Of a stretch of DNA of 64,000 nucleotides, positions 8,369-16,382 are shown in pieces. The stretch spans positions 11,023 through 75,022 of the forward strand of contig CAZWFQ010000006.1 in the NCBI GenBank assembly GCA_964633225.1, read 5' to 3'. Within the stretch, counting starts at the first letter, position 1. Every line of letters begins with the position of its first letter. The stretch is from JAKQIM01 sp964633225 (lineage in GTDB: Bacteria; Chloroflexota; Anaerolineae; Anaerolineales; UBA4823). Both the position numbers and the translations under genes were made by a program. The notes under the pieces are model-generated. The model worked only from the letters and a program-made list of their open reading frames with translations. It was not told the DNA's origin and did no database searches.

Positions 8369-8668
8369 CTAATGGGGCTGAGGCCGATCCTGGCGCGGCG
8401 GGCGGCCGCGGCGTTGGAAGGGCGGCCTCCGGCCTGTGCTGGGACTGAGCAAAGTATTCAGCCAACTGACGGCGCGGGCATCATATTCTCGCCGCCCACA
8501 TACATCACAAACCCAAGAAGGGAAGTTTGGCACAGTGATCAGTTGTTCGTTTAGCCAGGTGAAATAGGTCAGGTATTCAAGATGATAAACACCAGCATGA
8601 CACTCTGGGCAGATAGGCGCCGGAATGGGCAGAGGGGAGTTTGCAGAAGGGTTCTTTTGATCAGACAT
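8369..8668 (-). CDS. Small protein with YgiT-type zinc finger
   Basis: A 99-residue protein. Two CxxC pairs (CPECHAG and CDVCGRREYD) about 36 residues apart form a zinc-ribbon like the YgiT/MqsA N-terminal finger. No helix-turn-helix or toxin partner is visible, so an antitoxin role is not supported. The C-terminal 25 residues are rich in Arg and Pro. The ATG at 8668 lies 17 nt after the lepB stop; an ATG at 8713 would overlap lepB. Grouping with the signal peptidase and the unknown gene at 7818 looks operonic. Confidence 0.65.
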   Translation of the reverse strand: MSDQKNPSANSPLPIPAPICPECHAGVYHLEYLTYFTWLNEQLITVPNFPSWVCDVCGRREYDARAVSWLNTLLSPSTGRRPPFQRRGRPPRQDRPQPH

Positions 8669-8684
8669 AGTCTCGTCTTTAAGT

Positions 8685-9278
8685 TCAGGGGGTAGGTGTG
8701 GCCAATGAGACATGTGCGATCGTGTCTATCTCTGAGAGCGGCCAATAAATGAAAATCGCTTTACCAATCACATAATCCAACGGCAGCATGCCCCACTCAT
8801 GCGAGTCAGAAGAAAGATTGCGGTTATCGCCCAGCACAAACAATTGATCAGCCGGCACTATCCAATTGCCCGTATATCTTGGCGGGGCAGAAATGTACGG
8901 CTCATCCAGGGGCTGTTCGTTCACATGAACGATGCCGTTTGCAACGCGCACCTGGTCGCCAGGTAGTCCGATCACACGCTTGATATATTCCTGCTCGGGG
9001 TCGCGCGGGAAGTGAAAGACGATCACGTCGCCGCGCTCGGGCAGGCCAAAACGGTATCCCAGGCGGTTGACGACCACCAGCTCGCCATGCTGCATGGTGG
9101 GTTCCATGCTAGCCCCATCCACGCGGATGCGCGCCGAAATAGCATTGATCCCCACAAATAGCACGACCCCCAGGATCAATGTCTCAAGAATATCCATCAA
9201 AAAATTCATCACGCCCAGGGTCCCGGATGTTTGACCGGCTGTCTGGGGAACTGTGTCATCAGGCTGTGTCGAGTTCAC
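8685..9278 (-). CDS. lepB: Signal peptidase I
   Basis: A 197-residue type I signal peptidase that cleaves secretory signal peptides on the outer side of the membrane. One N-terminal membrane anchor spans about residues 24-46. Catalytic Ser57 is in GASMEPTM, Lys100 in YIKRVIGLPGD, and box E is GDNRNLSSDSHEWG. The start is GTG at 9278, 6 nt after a perfect TATAAT with a TTGCCC -35 box at 17-nt spacing, so the mRNA would be leaderless. An internal ATG (residue 24) would remove only a polar N-terminal tail and is an alternative. The window encodes many exported lipoproteins and proteases. Confidence 0.93.
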   Translation of the reverse strand: MNSTQPDDTVPQTAGQTSGTLGVMNFLMDILETLILGVVLFVGINAISARIRVDGASMEPTMQHGELVVVNRLGYRFGLPERGDVIVFHFPRDPEQEYIKRVIGLPGDQVRVANGIVHVNEQPLDEPYISAPPRYTGNWIVPADQLFVLGDNRNLSSDSHEWGMLPLDYVIGKAIFIYWPLSEIDTIAHVSLATPTP

Positions 9279-9284
9279 GGACGG

Positions 9285-9313
9285 ATTATAAAACGGCTTG
9301 CAGGTTGGGGCAA
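9285..9313 (-). promoter_or_regulatory. Leaderless promoter of lepB
   Basis: On the minus strand, TTGCCC (9313-9308), a 17-nt spacer and TATAAT (9290-9285) are followed by 6 nt and the GTG start. Transcription is expected to begin at or next to the start codon. Confidence 0.7.
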
Positions 9314-9322
9314 GAGGCTGTC

Positions 9323-9355
9323 AGGAGGATGAGATATTTCACATCTCACCCTCCT
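9323..9355 (-). terminator. Hairpin after der
   Basis: A 13-bp stem with one G-U pair (arms 9323-9335 and 9343-9355, 7-nt loop) begins 5 nt after the der stop on the minus strand. There is no U-run, so it may terminate weakly or protect the 3' end before the lepB promoter. Confidence 0.5.
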
Positions 9356-9359
9356 CAGG

Positions 9360-10730
9360 CTATTTGCGCCGCGGCCGCATCACCAGGTGAATGGGGGTGC
9401 CGGTAAAGGCATGTTCTTCACGAATACGGTTTTCTAAGAAACGGATATAGGTGAAATGGGCCAGCTTAGGGTTGTTGCAGTACAACAAGAAGGTGGGTGG
9501 GTCGCTGCGCACCTGGGTGGCATAATATACCTTGAACTGCTGCCCCGCATGCGAGGCGGCCGGATGGCGTTCTTGGGCATCTTGCAGAACCCGGTTCAAT
9601 TGAGAGGTAGAAAGGCGCATCAGGCGCTCTTCTTGCACCTTGAGGGCCATGGGCAGCACTTGATCTACCCGCTGGCCTGTTTTGGCAGAAATGAACAGGA
9701 TAGGCACATAATCCATGAAGTTCAATTCCTGGCGGATCTTATCGGTAAAAGAGCCCATGGTGTAGGTGTCTTTCGGAACAGCATCCCATTTATTGACCAC
9801 CACCACGGTGCTTTTCCAGGATTCTAAGACGAAGCCAGCAATGTGGGTGTCTTGAGCGCTGATGCCGCTGGTGGCGTCAATGACCAACAGCGAAACATCC
9901 GCTCGCTCAATGGCTTGCAGAGAGCGCAGTACGCTGTACTTCTCAACCCCAGGATCAATGTGACCGCGCCGGCGGATACCAGCCGTATCGATGAGGGTGA
10001 TGGGCAGGTCGTCATACGTCATGAACGTATCAATGGCATCGCGTGTGGTGCCGGCAATGGGGCTGACAATGGCGCGCTCTTCACCCAACAGGCGGTTGAG
10101 CAGGCTGGATTTGCCCACATTCGGTTTGCCAACAATGGCAATCTTGACCGATTCATCCTCCACCTCCTCACCCCGGGTCTCAAAGGTGTTGACCAGGGCA
10201 TCCAACATGTCGCCGGTACCCGTGCCGTGCACGGCAGAGATGGGGTAAGGATCGCCCAGGCCCAGCTCATAGAACTGCAAGGCGGCTATGCGGCGAGCTT
10301 CGCTCTCGCACTTATTGACCACCAGCAGAACCGGGGGCTTGAGTTTGCCATCTTGCTCAACCTGGTTGCGGCGCAGGATCTCGGCGACTTCCTGATCGGC
10401 AGGCGTCACACCGCTGTCGGCATCGGTGATAAAAAGCACGGCATCCGCTTCGCGGATGGCAATTTCGGCCTGGATGCGGATTTGCTCAATAAAATCGGCT
10501 GAACCGATGGAGAGCGGCTGTTGGTTGCGGTTGACCTGGGTGGGGTCAATGCCGCCCGTATCAACGATATCGAAGACCCTGCCAATCCAATCTGCTTCGG
10601 CCATCAGCCGGTCGCGGGTAGTGCCAGGCACATCATCAACCACTGCCAACCGCTCACCTGCCAGGCGGTTGAACAGGGTGCTCTTGCCAACATTGGGTCG
10701 CCCAACCAGGGCGACAATCGGTTTTCTCAT
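9360..10730 (-). CDS. der: Ribosome-biogenesis GTPase Der (EngA)
   Basis: A 456-residue protein with two GTPase domains in tandem and a C-terminal KH-like domain, the hallmark of Der/EngA. Domain 1 has GRPNVGKST (residues 10-18), DTGG and NKCE. Domain 2 has GKPNVGKSS near residue 200, DTAG and NKWD. The KH domain ends with GTPIHLVMRPRRK. Der acts in 50S subunit assembly. Here domain 1 carries NKCE rather than the usual NKxD in its G4 motif. The gene follows cdaR by 9 nt and is probably cotranscribed with cdaA and cdaR. Confidence 0.96.
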   Translation of the reverse strand: MRKPIVALVGRPNVGKSTLFNRLAGERLAVVDDVPGTTRDRLMAEADWIGRVFDIVDTGGIDPTQVNRNQQPLSIGSADFIEQIRIQAEIAIREADAVLFITDADSGVTPADQEVAEILRRNQVEQDGKLKPPVLLVVNKCESEARRIAALQFYELGLGDPYPISAVHGTGTGDMLDALVNTFETRGEEVEDESVKIAIVGKPNVGKSSLLNRLLGEERAIVSPIAGTTRDAIDTFMTYDDLPITLIDTAGIRRRGHIDPGVEKYSVLRSLQAIERADVSLLVIDATSGISAQDTHIAGFVLESWKSTVVVVNKWDAVPKDTYTMGSFTDKIRQELNFMDYVPILFISAKTGQRVDQVLPMALKVQEERLMRLSTSQLNRVLQDAQERHPAASHAGQQFKVYYATQVRSDPPTFLLYCNNPKLAHFTYIRFLENRIREEHAFTGTPIHLVMRPRRK

Positions 10731-10739
10731 GCATCATCC

Positions 10740-12044
10740 TCAGGGTCTTGGGGTAGGGGTACCTGTCCGCGGGGGAGTAGGGGTAAAGTAAGGCGTCAGG
10801 GTGGGTGTAGGCGTGGGGGCCAACGAGATAACAACCTCCACAGTACTGGGAAGGATAGATACTTTTTGCACCTGATCGGGCAAGAAGTCTACCACTGGAA
10901 TTAACTGGTACGTACCAGCAGTATAGTCGGCCAGGTCAATCAGCAGGCGGATATCGCCTGGCTCGAGGGCATCCAGGATGGGCACCGGGCCCGAAAGGAT
11001 GACATCCACGGTAGTAGGGGAGACATTGGCCAATAAGCCCGGCACCAGTCCAATCACCTCCACCGGCAGCGAAACCGCCAGGCTGCTCTCAATGGCAGCA
11101 ATGCTGACCTGCACCAACACTTTCGGATCGCCAATCACCGAGATGCCCGCTGGCAGGTTGAGATCCACCAGGGCCTCAAAATCATCCGTACTGCCGGTCA
11201 AATCAATGGGCATTGTCTCGACGAAACCGGGCAGGTCATTCACCAGGTTTGGGTCAGAAGAAAAAACCACCACGCCAACCGGGCTGGCGAAGATATTGGT
11301 GAGCTTATAACCGCTGGGAACCTGCCCCTCTGAGACAGACTTGATGACGATATACCGGTAGCCACCTAACAGTTCGATCGGCTGGCTGACGGTAATCTGG
11401 TCGGGGGTGATGGTGAGACCAGGAATAGCCTTGCCTGCAGCATCCAGGGCCACCGGGGCCAACTGCTTGGTCACCGACTCGCTGACGCCAGCAATATCCA
11501 GGGCCAGGCGCACACTTTCTACGCGGGCCACGAGTGATTCGGGACCCGAAACGCTCACTTCTGTAGGCTGCAAGACAGGGGTGCCGGGCTGATAACCGGT
11601 GGGTGGCAGGCCGCTGACCACCAGGTCTACCGGGAAAATTTCGGTCACCACAGGCTCCAGGATAATTGTGATCGTTTGCGGGTCCTGCTCGATCAGGCGC
11701 ACCAGGCGCAGATCGATCTGCACCTGCACCGGCAGGGTGTATTCTCCCGCCGCCAAACCCGACAGATCCACCCAGGCGCGCACGCTTTGCCGATCTGCAT
11801 TCAACACACTCCAAACCGAGTTGGGGGCCTTGATGGTCAGGGTCACATCGTCATCTGGATTGCCCATGATCTGCAAGCCGGGGTCCTGGCCAACGATCTC
11901 GATCGGCACAGCCCGCCCCAGGGCATGTTCCTCATTCGGATCAGCCGAGGTAATGGCAGAGACCCAAACAATCAGCGCCAACACAACCGCCAGCACCAGG
12001 GTCGCCATATTCTTTGCCAGCCAGCGCAAAGGTGAGCCCTTCAT
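10740..12044 (-). CDS. cdaR: YbbR-domain protein, likely CdaA regulator
   Basis: A 434-residue membrane-anchored protein. An N-terminal transmembrane segment (about residues 11-33, with LVLAVVLALIVWVS) is followed by repeated YbbR-type beta domains facing outward. The repeats show V-x-G-(L/P)-P patterns such as VDLVVSGLPPTGY and IGLVPGLLANVSP. A Pro/Thr tail (PTPTLTPYFTP) ends the protein. In Firmicutes, CdaR with YbbR repeats binds and regulates diadenylate cyclase CdaA. The 4-bp overlap with the upstream cdaA supports that partner here. Confidence 0.88.
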   Translation of the reverse strand: MKGSPLRWLAKNMATLVLAVVLALIVWVSAITSADPNEEHALGRAVPIEIVGQDPGLQIMGNPDDDVTLTIKAPNSVWSVLNADRQSVRAWVDLSGLAAGEYTLPVQVQIDLRLVRLIEQDPQTITIILEPVVTEIFPVDLVVSGLPPTGYQPGTPVLQPTEVSVSGPESLVARVESVRLALDIAGVSESVTKQLAPVALDAAGKAIPGLTITPDQITVSQPIELLGGYRYIVIKSVSEGQVPSGYKLTNIFASPVGVVVFSSDPNLVNDLPGFVETMPIDLTGSTDDFEALVDLNLPAGISVIGDPKVLVQVSIAAIESSLAVSLPVEVIGLVPGLLANVSPTTVDVILSGPVPILDALEPGDIRLLIDLADYTAGTYQLIPVVDFLPDQVQKVSILPSTVEVVISLAPTPTPTLTPYFTPTPPRTGTPTPRP

Positions 12045-12928
12045 CCAAACCTCTCTTCACCAGGTTTCCCTTTGCCCGTCGGCCAGTAATCCGACAGGCG
12101 TTGGAAGGCACTGCGCTTGGCAGAAGGACGAAAGAAAGCCATGAGAATATTTTCCAGGCGTTCAGCATCCAGGCGGCGGATCATGCGCCCGCGGTGTACC
12201 ACAGAGATTGAGCCGGTTTCCTCAGAAACAACCACCACCACGGCGTCAGAGACCTCCGAAATACCCAGGGCGGCGCGGTGCCGCAGCCCCATTTGGCGTT
12301 CGGGCGAGCGGGTGAGCACACCCGAAGCCGAGAGCGGCATTACACAAGAGGCCGCAATCAGGCGATCACCGATCATGATGGCAGCCCCATCATGCAGGGG
12401 GGTATTGGGATAAAAGACCTGCAACATCAGCTCGGGGGTCATGCGGGCATCCATGAATACGCCGCTATGGATGTATTCTTCCAGCGTATCCGAGCGCTGG
12501 ATGACAATCAGCGCACCATGCCGCCGGTCTGACAGGCGCACAGCCGCAGTGACAAGCTTGCCGACCATCTTTTCCATCTCTGGCGAGGGGCGGCCTTCCA
12601 GTCGCAGGAATCCGGCCCGTCCCAGGCGTTCAAGGGCACGCCGGATCTCAGGAGCAAAGATGACCGGTATGGCCAATACCAGGCCCGGCAGGGTGGTACC
12701 CACCAACCACGAAAACGCCGGGAGCACATCCAGGCTGTTGAGCACGCTCACCAGGGCCACCAACACCAACACCCCGCGCAAAAGTACCATGGCCTGGGTG
12801 TCGCGCAGCAAAAGCAAGATGGCAAAGAACACGAAGGTGACGAGCGCCAGGTCAATAATGCTCAGCCAGTTCAGGCGCTCGAGCATGAACCCCACATTAT
12901 CAATCAGGTTTTGAATAAATCCATCCAT
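12041..12928 (-). CDS. cdaA: Diadenylate cyclase CdaA (c-di-AMP synthase)
   Basis: A 295-residue membrane diadenylate cyclase. Three N-terminal transmembrane helices (within residues ~20-95) precede a DisA_N-type catalytic domain. Key motifs are LHDGAAI (DGA, ATP and metal binding) and GLRHRAALG (RHR). The product, c-di-AMP, is made from two ATP and controls K+ and osmotic balance. The 23 residues after the domain are Arg/Lys-rich. The ATG at 12928 lies 26 nt after a TATAAT box. The adjacent cdaR is the expected partner; der downstream is an unusual third member. Confidence 0.95.
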   Translation of the reverse strand: MDGFIQNLIDNVGFMLERLNWLSIIDLALVTFVFFAILLLLRDTQAMVLLRGVLVLVALVSVLNSLDVLPAFSWLVGTTLPGLVLAIPVIFAPEIRRALERLGRAGFLRLEGRPSPEMEKMVGKLVTAAVRLSDRRHGALIVIQRSDTLEEYIHSGVFMDARMTPELMLQVFYPNTPLHDGAAIMIGDRLIAASCVMPLSASGVLTRSPERQMGLRHRAALGISEVSDAVVVVVSEETGSISVVHRGRMIRRLDAERLENILMAFFRPSAKRSAFQRLSDYWPTGKGKPGEERFG

Positions 12929-12954
12929 TAAACATACTTAGTATCAATCCGAGA

Positions 12955-12960
12955 ATTATA
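12955..12960 (-). promoter_or_regulatory. -10 box of cdaA-cdaR-der
   Basis: TATAAT on the minus strand, 26 nt before the cdaA ATG. No clear -35 hexamer was found. Confidence 0.5.
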
Positions 12961-13002
12961 GAGAGTGGGCGTCCCACATTCCCTGAATTTTCGGACAGGT
13001 TC

Positions 13003-14142
13003 TTATACAGGCCGCAGCACCCGGTCTTTACGCAGCTGTTTGAAGTACATCACTTCATCGCTTGCCAGGGTATCTTGGGCGGCTTCTTGCCAGGCACGCA
13101 CCCCCAGGCTTTGTATGGCGCGCGGCTCGTAACCAAGAGAGCGCCAGACATCTTCCCTGTTCTGCGACAAGGCATTCGGCAGGAACAGCAGCGAGACTTC
13201 GCACTGCAGGTCACGAGAAGAATTTTCAACCTCGTCCAGCATGATCTTCATGGCTTTGTCGAGGACGATCTCCGGCTCAATATAGACGTCATCCGTGCGG
13301 GCGACCAGGTTTTCAACCTGCCAACCAGCCAGGCCCACCGGGCGATTATCCATCCTGAGGAAAATGAAAGCCTTTTCTCCAAAGGAGGCCATAATGTCTT
13401 CGCTGGTCAGGCGGCGCTGGCCTTTGCTCAGGCGGGTGATCAGATCCGCAATTTCGGTCGCCTGGCGCGGGCGGGCCTTCTCCACCGTCAGTTCGCCTTT
13501 GGCTACCGGGGTCACCGGGCGGAAGACCCCCGTTTCTTCGGAGGGGAACAACTGTTTCCAGGCCGCGTTGACCTGTCTCCAGGTGTCTTCAAAAGACCCT
13601 TCGTTGCGGACGACCACATGGGCAGCAGAGATCTTTTCATCCTGGCTGCCCTGCACGGTCACACGCTGGCGGGCAGTGGCCTCATCCATGCCGCGTTTTT
13701 GCATCAGGCGGGCCATCTGGATCTCATTTGGGGCATAAGTAACCCACAGGGTATCACACCCAGCCCGCAGGGGCGACTCAAGCAGCTTGATGGCCTCGAT
13801 CACCACCACCTTTTGGGGCGCCCGGCGGATAAGGATGTCCACAGCCTGGCGCACCAGGGGATGGATGATCGCTTCCAACTCGCTCAAGGCCTGCGGGTCT
13901 GAAAAGACTACCCTGGCCAGCTTGGCACGGTCAATCTGCTCATCGGGGCCAAGGATCCACTTGCCAAAGGTCTTCAGCACTCCCTGGTACCCCGGCGCAT
14001 CTTTTGCCATGGCGCGATGACCTAAAGCATCCGCATCAATGCCATAAGCCCCCAGATGTTCCAGCATCTTACGAACAACACTTTTGCCGGTGGCTATATT
14101 TCCGGTCAATCCAATGACATATTTGCCTGGCCAGGCGCTCAT
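13003..14142 (-). CDS. coaE: Dephospho-CoA kinase fused to an acetyltransferase-like domain
   Basis: A 379-residue two-part protein. Residues 1-~200 are dephospho-CoA kinase, which phosphorylates the 3'-OH of dephospho-CoA with ATP in the last step of CoA synthesis. The P-loop is GLTGNIATGKS (10-20), and DADALGH and IIHPLVR are conserved. Residues ~225-379 form a second domain resembling GNAT acetyltransferases (ATEIADLITRLSKG, RPVGLAGWQVENLV, SLGYEPR). CoaE alone is usually about 200 residues. The ribosome-binding site GGAGG precedes the ATG. Joining a CoA-making enzyme to a possible CoA-using domain is notable; whether the second domain is active cannot be judged from sequence. Confidence 0.85.
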   Translation of the reverse strand: MSAWPGKYVIGLTGNIATGKSVVRKMLEHLGAYGIDADALGHRAMAKDAPGYQGVLKTFGKWILGPDEQIDRAKLARVVFSDPQALSELEAIIHPLVRQAVDILIRRAPQKVVVIEAIKLLESPLRAGCDTLWVTYAPNEIQMARLMQKRGMDEATARQRVTVQGSQDEKISAAHVVVRNEGSFEDTWRQVNAAWKQLFPSEETGVFRPVTPVAKGELTVEKARPRQATEIADLITRLSKGQRRLTSEDIMASFGEKAFIFLRMDNRPVGLAGWQVENLVARTDDVYIEPEIVLDKAMKIMLDEVENSSRDLQCEVSLLFLPNALSQNREDVWRSLGYEPRAIQSLGVRAWQEAAQDTLASDEVMYFKQLRKDRVLRPV

Positions 14143-14223
14143 TGTGCCTCCAACCGCTCGAGGGTGTGTGTATTGAATAATAGTACCATTGATGAATTAA
14201 GAAAACAAGGGCCGAAAGAGTTC

Positions 14224-14273
14224 CTAAAACGAGCAAGAGGCGGTGCCGGCGCACCGCCTCTTGCTCGTTTTAG
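14224..14273. terminator. Bidirectional terminator, 23-bp perfect stem
   Basis: Arms 14224-14246 and 14251-14273 pair perfectly around the 4-nt loop CGGC. The A- and T-tracts lie inside the stem ends (CTAAAAC and GTTTTAG). It lies 6 nt beyond the stop of the ABC permease operon on the minus strand and before coaE. Confidence 0.85.
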
Positions 14274-14279
14274 AATTTC

Positions 14280-15233
14280 CTATTCTCCGCGCTGGGCCAG
14301 GCGAGGGTCAAGAGCATCTCGCATGCCGTCACCAAGCAAGTTGAAGGCCAAGACGGTGAGCATGATGGCCAGGCCAGGGAAAAAGACCAGGTGCGGGGCA
14401 GTGAAAACCTGGTTGCGCTCTGCGCCCAGCATGGTGCCCCATTCTGGGGTCGGCGGCTGTGCCCCCAGGCCCAAAAAGGAAAGGGCCGCCGCATCCAGGA
14501 TAGCCGTCGCAATCCCCAGCGTGCCCTGCACGATGAGCGGGGTCAATGAGTTGGGTAAGATCCGCCCAAATAAGATGTAGAGCATGCCACCGCCCAAAGA
14601 ACGCGAGGCTTCCACAAACTCCATCTGCTTGGTCGAGAGCACCGCCGCCCGCGTGACGCGCGCATAAGCCGGGATCGAAACAATACCGATCGCCAGCAGC
14701 GCATTCTGCAAGCCGGGGCCCAGGATAGAGACGATGGCGATCGCCAGCAGCAGCGAAGGGAAAGCCAGCAGCACATCCATGATGCGCATGATGATCGTAT
14801 CCGTCCAGCCGCCCAGGTATCCGCTCAGAGCGCCCAAGAAAACGCCGATGATGATGGCAAAACCGACCGTGGTGAAGCCAATCATCAAGCTGAGGCGCGA
14901 GCCATAAAGCAAGCGGCTGAACTCATCACGCACATTACCATCCAGGCCCAAGATATGCTGGGGCTGATCTTCGGGGCAGCCCAGCAGGTGAATGCAAGGA
15001 GCCTGGCGCATCTTGACATCTTCCACACCAATCAGAACCTGGTAAGGATCATAGGGAGACAGCACGTTAGCAAAAACGGCAATCAATACCAGCACCGCCA
15101 ATATAACCAGGCCCAGCACAGCCGACTTGCGCTTAAACAGCCGCCGCCAGGCAGTGCGCCAGAGGGTAACGGGCTTTTGCGTACGCAGCCCCTCGGCATC
15201 CAATTGAGTAATCTGGGGTATGTTTTCGCTCAT
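14280..15233 (-). CDS. Peptide-type ABC transporter permease (DppC/OppC family)
   Basis: A 317-residue inner permease of a family-5-binding-protein ABC importer. An N-terminal cytoplasmic tail is followed by six membrane helices. The first periplasmic loop contains the insertion KMRQAPCIHLLGCPEDQ, typical of DppC/OppC. The EAA motif region that docks the ATPase reads EASRSLGGGMLYILFGRILPN. It begins 3 nt after the DppB-type permease and ends just before the strong terminator, so it is the last gene of the operon. The exact solute (peptide, nickel or sugar) is unknown. Confidence 0.92.
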   Translation of the reverse strand: MSENIPQITQLDAEGLRTQKPVTLWRTAWRRLFKRKSAVLGLVILAVLVLIAVFANVLSPYDPYQVLIGVEDVKMRQAPCIHLLGCPEDQPQHILGLDGNVRDEFSRLLYGSRLSLMIGFTTVGFAIIIGVFLGALSGYLGGWTDTIIMRIMDVLLAFPSLLLAIAIVSILGPGLQNALLAIGIVSIPAYARVTRAAVLSTKQMEFVEASRSLGGGMLYILFGRILPNSLTPLIVQGTLGIATAILDAAALSFLGLGAQPPTPEWGTMLGAERNQVFTAPHLVFFPGLAIMLTVLAFNLLGDGMRDALDPRLAQRGE

Positions 15234-15236
15234 TGA

Positions 15237-16307
15237 TTACTCCAGGCGCACGCGAGGGTCCAGGTAAATGTAAGAGACATCTACGATCAAGTTCAAAACA
15301 ACAAAGAACACGGCAATCACCACCGTAAAGGACTGCACCACCCCATAATCGCGGGCAGTAATGGCATCGTACATGATGCGTCCCACGCCCGAAAGCCCAA
15401 AGATCGTCTCGGTCAGCACTGCGCCGCCCAAGAAAGAGCCCAGGGATAAGCCAATGATGGTCACCAGGGGTAAGAGGGCGTTGCGCAAAGCATGCTTGAG
15501 CACCACACGGCTGCGCGGCAGGCCTTTGGCACGGGCAGTGCGCACGTAATCTTGGCCCAAAACATCCAACATGCTCGAGCGAGCCATGCGGGCGATCAGG
15601 GCCAGGGGGATGGTGCCCACGGCGATAGCCGGCAAGATCATGTGCCTGAGCGCATCCCAAAAGATATCCAGGCGCCCGATGAGGAGTGAATTCAACAGGT
15701 TCAAACGGCTGATGAACTCCATCGCGCTGCTGCCGCTGAGCGACTGCAAACCCCAGGCTTCATAGAAGGGCATGGGCATGAGCCCCGGAGATAGGCGCCC
15801 TGAAGGTGGCAGTTGCAAGGGAGTATCTTTTAACACCAAAGCAAATAAATACGCCAACATCAAACCTAACCAGAATACCGGCATCGAAACGCCAGTGTTC
15901 GCCAAGAGCATGGTGATCACATCCAGGGCTGAGTTATGGCGCACAGCAGAGATAATGCCCATGGGAATGCCAACCAAAATGCTGAAAGCCATGGCGCAGA
16001 CGGTCAATTCCAGCGTGGTAGGCAGGCGCTCGACCAACAATTCGGTCACAGGCTTGCTGTAACGGATCGAACTTCCAAGGTCTCCCTGGACAATCTCAAA
16101 GACATAGATGGCGAACTGGGTTGGGATGGGCTTATCCAGGCCGTGGCGGTGGATGAATTCATCGCACACCACATCGGTAGCCTTTTCGCCCAAGATGGCG
16201 CGGCAGGGGTCGCCAGGGATCAGGCGCCCCAACGCAAAGGTAACAAAAAGAATGCCAAACAGCACAGGCAGGCTGGAAAGGATACGACGGAGAATGTAAG
16301 TGAACAT
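15237..16307 (-). CDS. Peptide-type ABC transporter permease (DppB/OppB family)
   Basis: A 356-residue permease of the DppB/OppB type with six predicted helices. It starts MFTYILRRILSSLPVLFGI and has GDLGSSIRYSKPV, the EAA-like loop RTARAKGLPRSRVVLKHAL, and the end motif VDVSYIYLDPRVRLE, all diagnostic for this family. It forms the heterodimeric channel with the neighbouring permease. No ATPase genes (DppD/DppF type) occur in the cluster, so they must be supplied from elsewhere. A GC-rich hairpin separates this gene from the binding-protein gene upstream. Confidence 0.93.
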   Translation of the reverse strand: MFTYILRRILSSLPVLFGILFVTFALGRLIPGDPCRAILGEKATDVVCDEFIHRHGLDKPIPTQFAIYVFEIVQGDLGSSIRYSKPVTELLVERLPTTLELTVCAMAFSILVGIPMGIISAVRHNSALDVITMLLANTGVSMPVFWLGLMLAYLFALVLKDTPLQLPPSGRLSPGLMPMPFYEAWGLQSLSGSSAMEFISRLNLLNSLLIGRLDIFWDALRHMILPAIAVGTIPLALIARMARSSMLDVLGQDYVRTARAKGLPRSRVVLKHALRNALLPLVTIIGLSLGSFLGGAVLTETIFGLSGVGRIMYDAITARDYGVVQSFTVVIAVFFVVLNLIVDVSYIYLDPRVRLE

Positions 16308-16322
16308 GATCTGGTGGGTATC

Positions 16323-16353
16323 CCCCGGCGGGGCAGGATCTGCCCCGCCGGGG
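16323..16353 (-). promoter_or_regulatory. Intercistronic GC-rich hairpin between binding protein and permeases
   Basis: Arms CCCCGGCGGGGCA (16323-16335) and its perfect complement at 16341-16353 enclose a 5-nt loop. No T-run follows on the minus strand. Such stem-loops often stabilise upstream mRNA and lower expression of downstream permeases; here that is inferred. Confidence 0.6.
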
Positions 16354-16382
16354 AAAAACGCAAGAGAGATCAGATGGGTGGG

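Noticed and set aside
8369..8668. Toxin-antitoxin system from the YgiT-type zinc finger
   Set aside because: No HTH domain in the protein and the neighbouring 177-residue protein is not a recognisable MqsR-type toxin.
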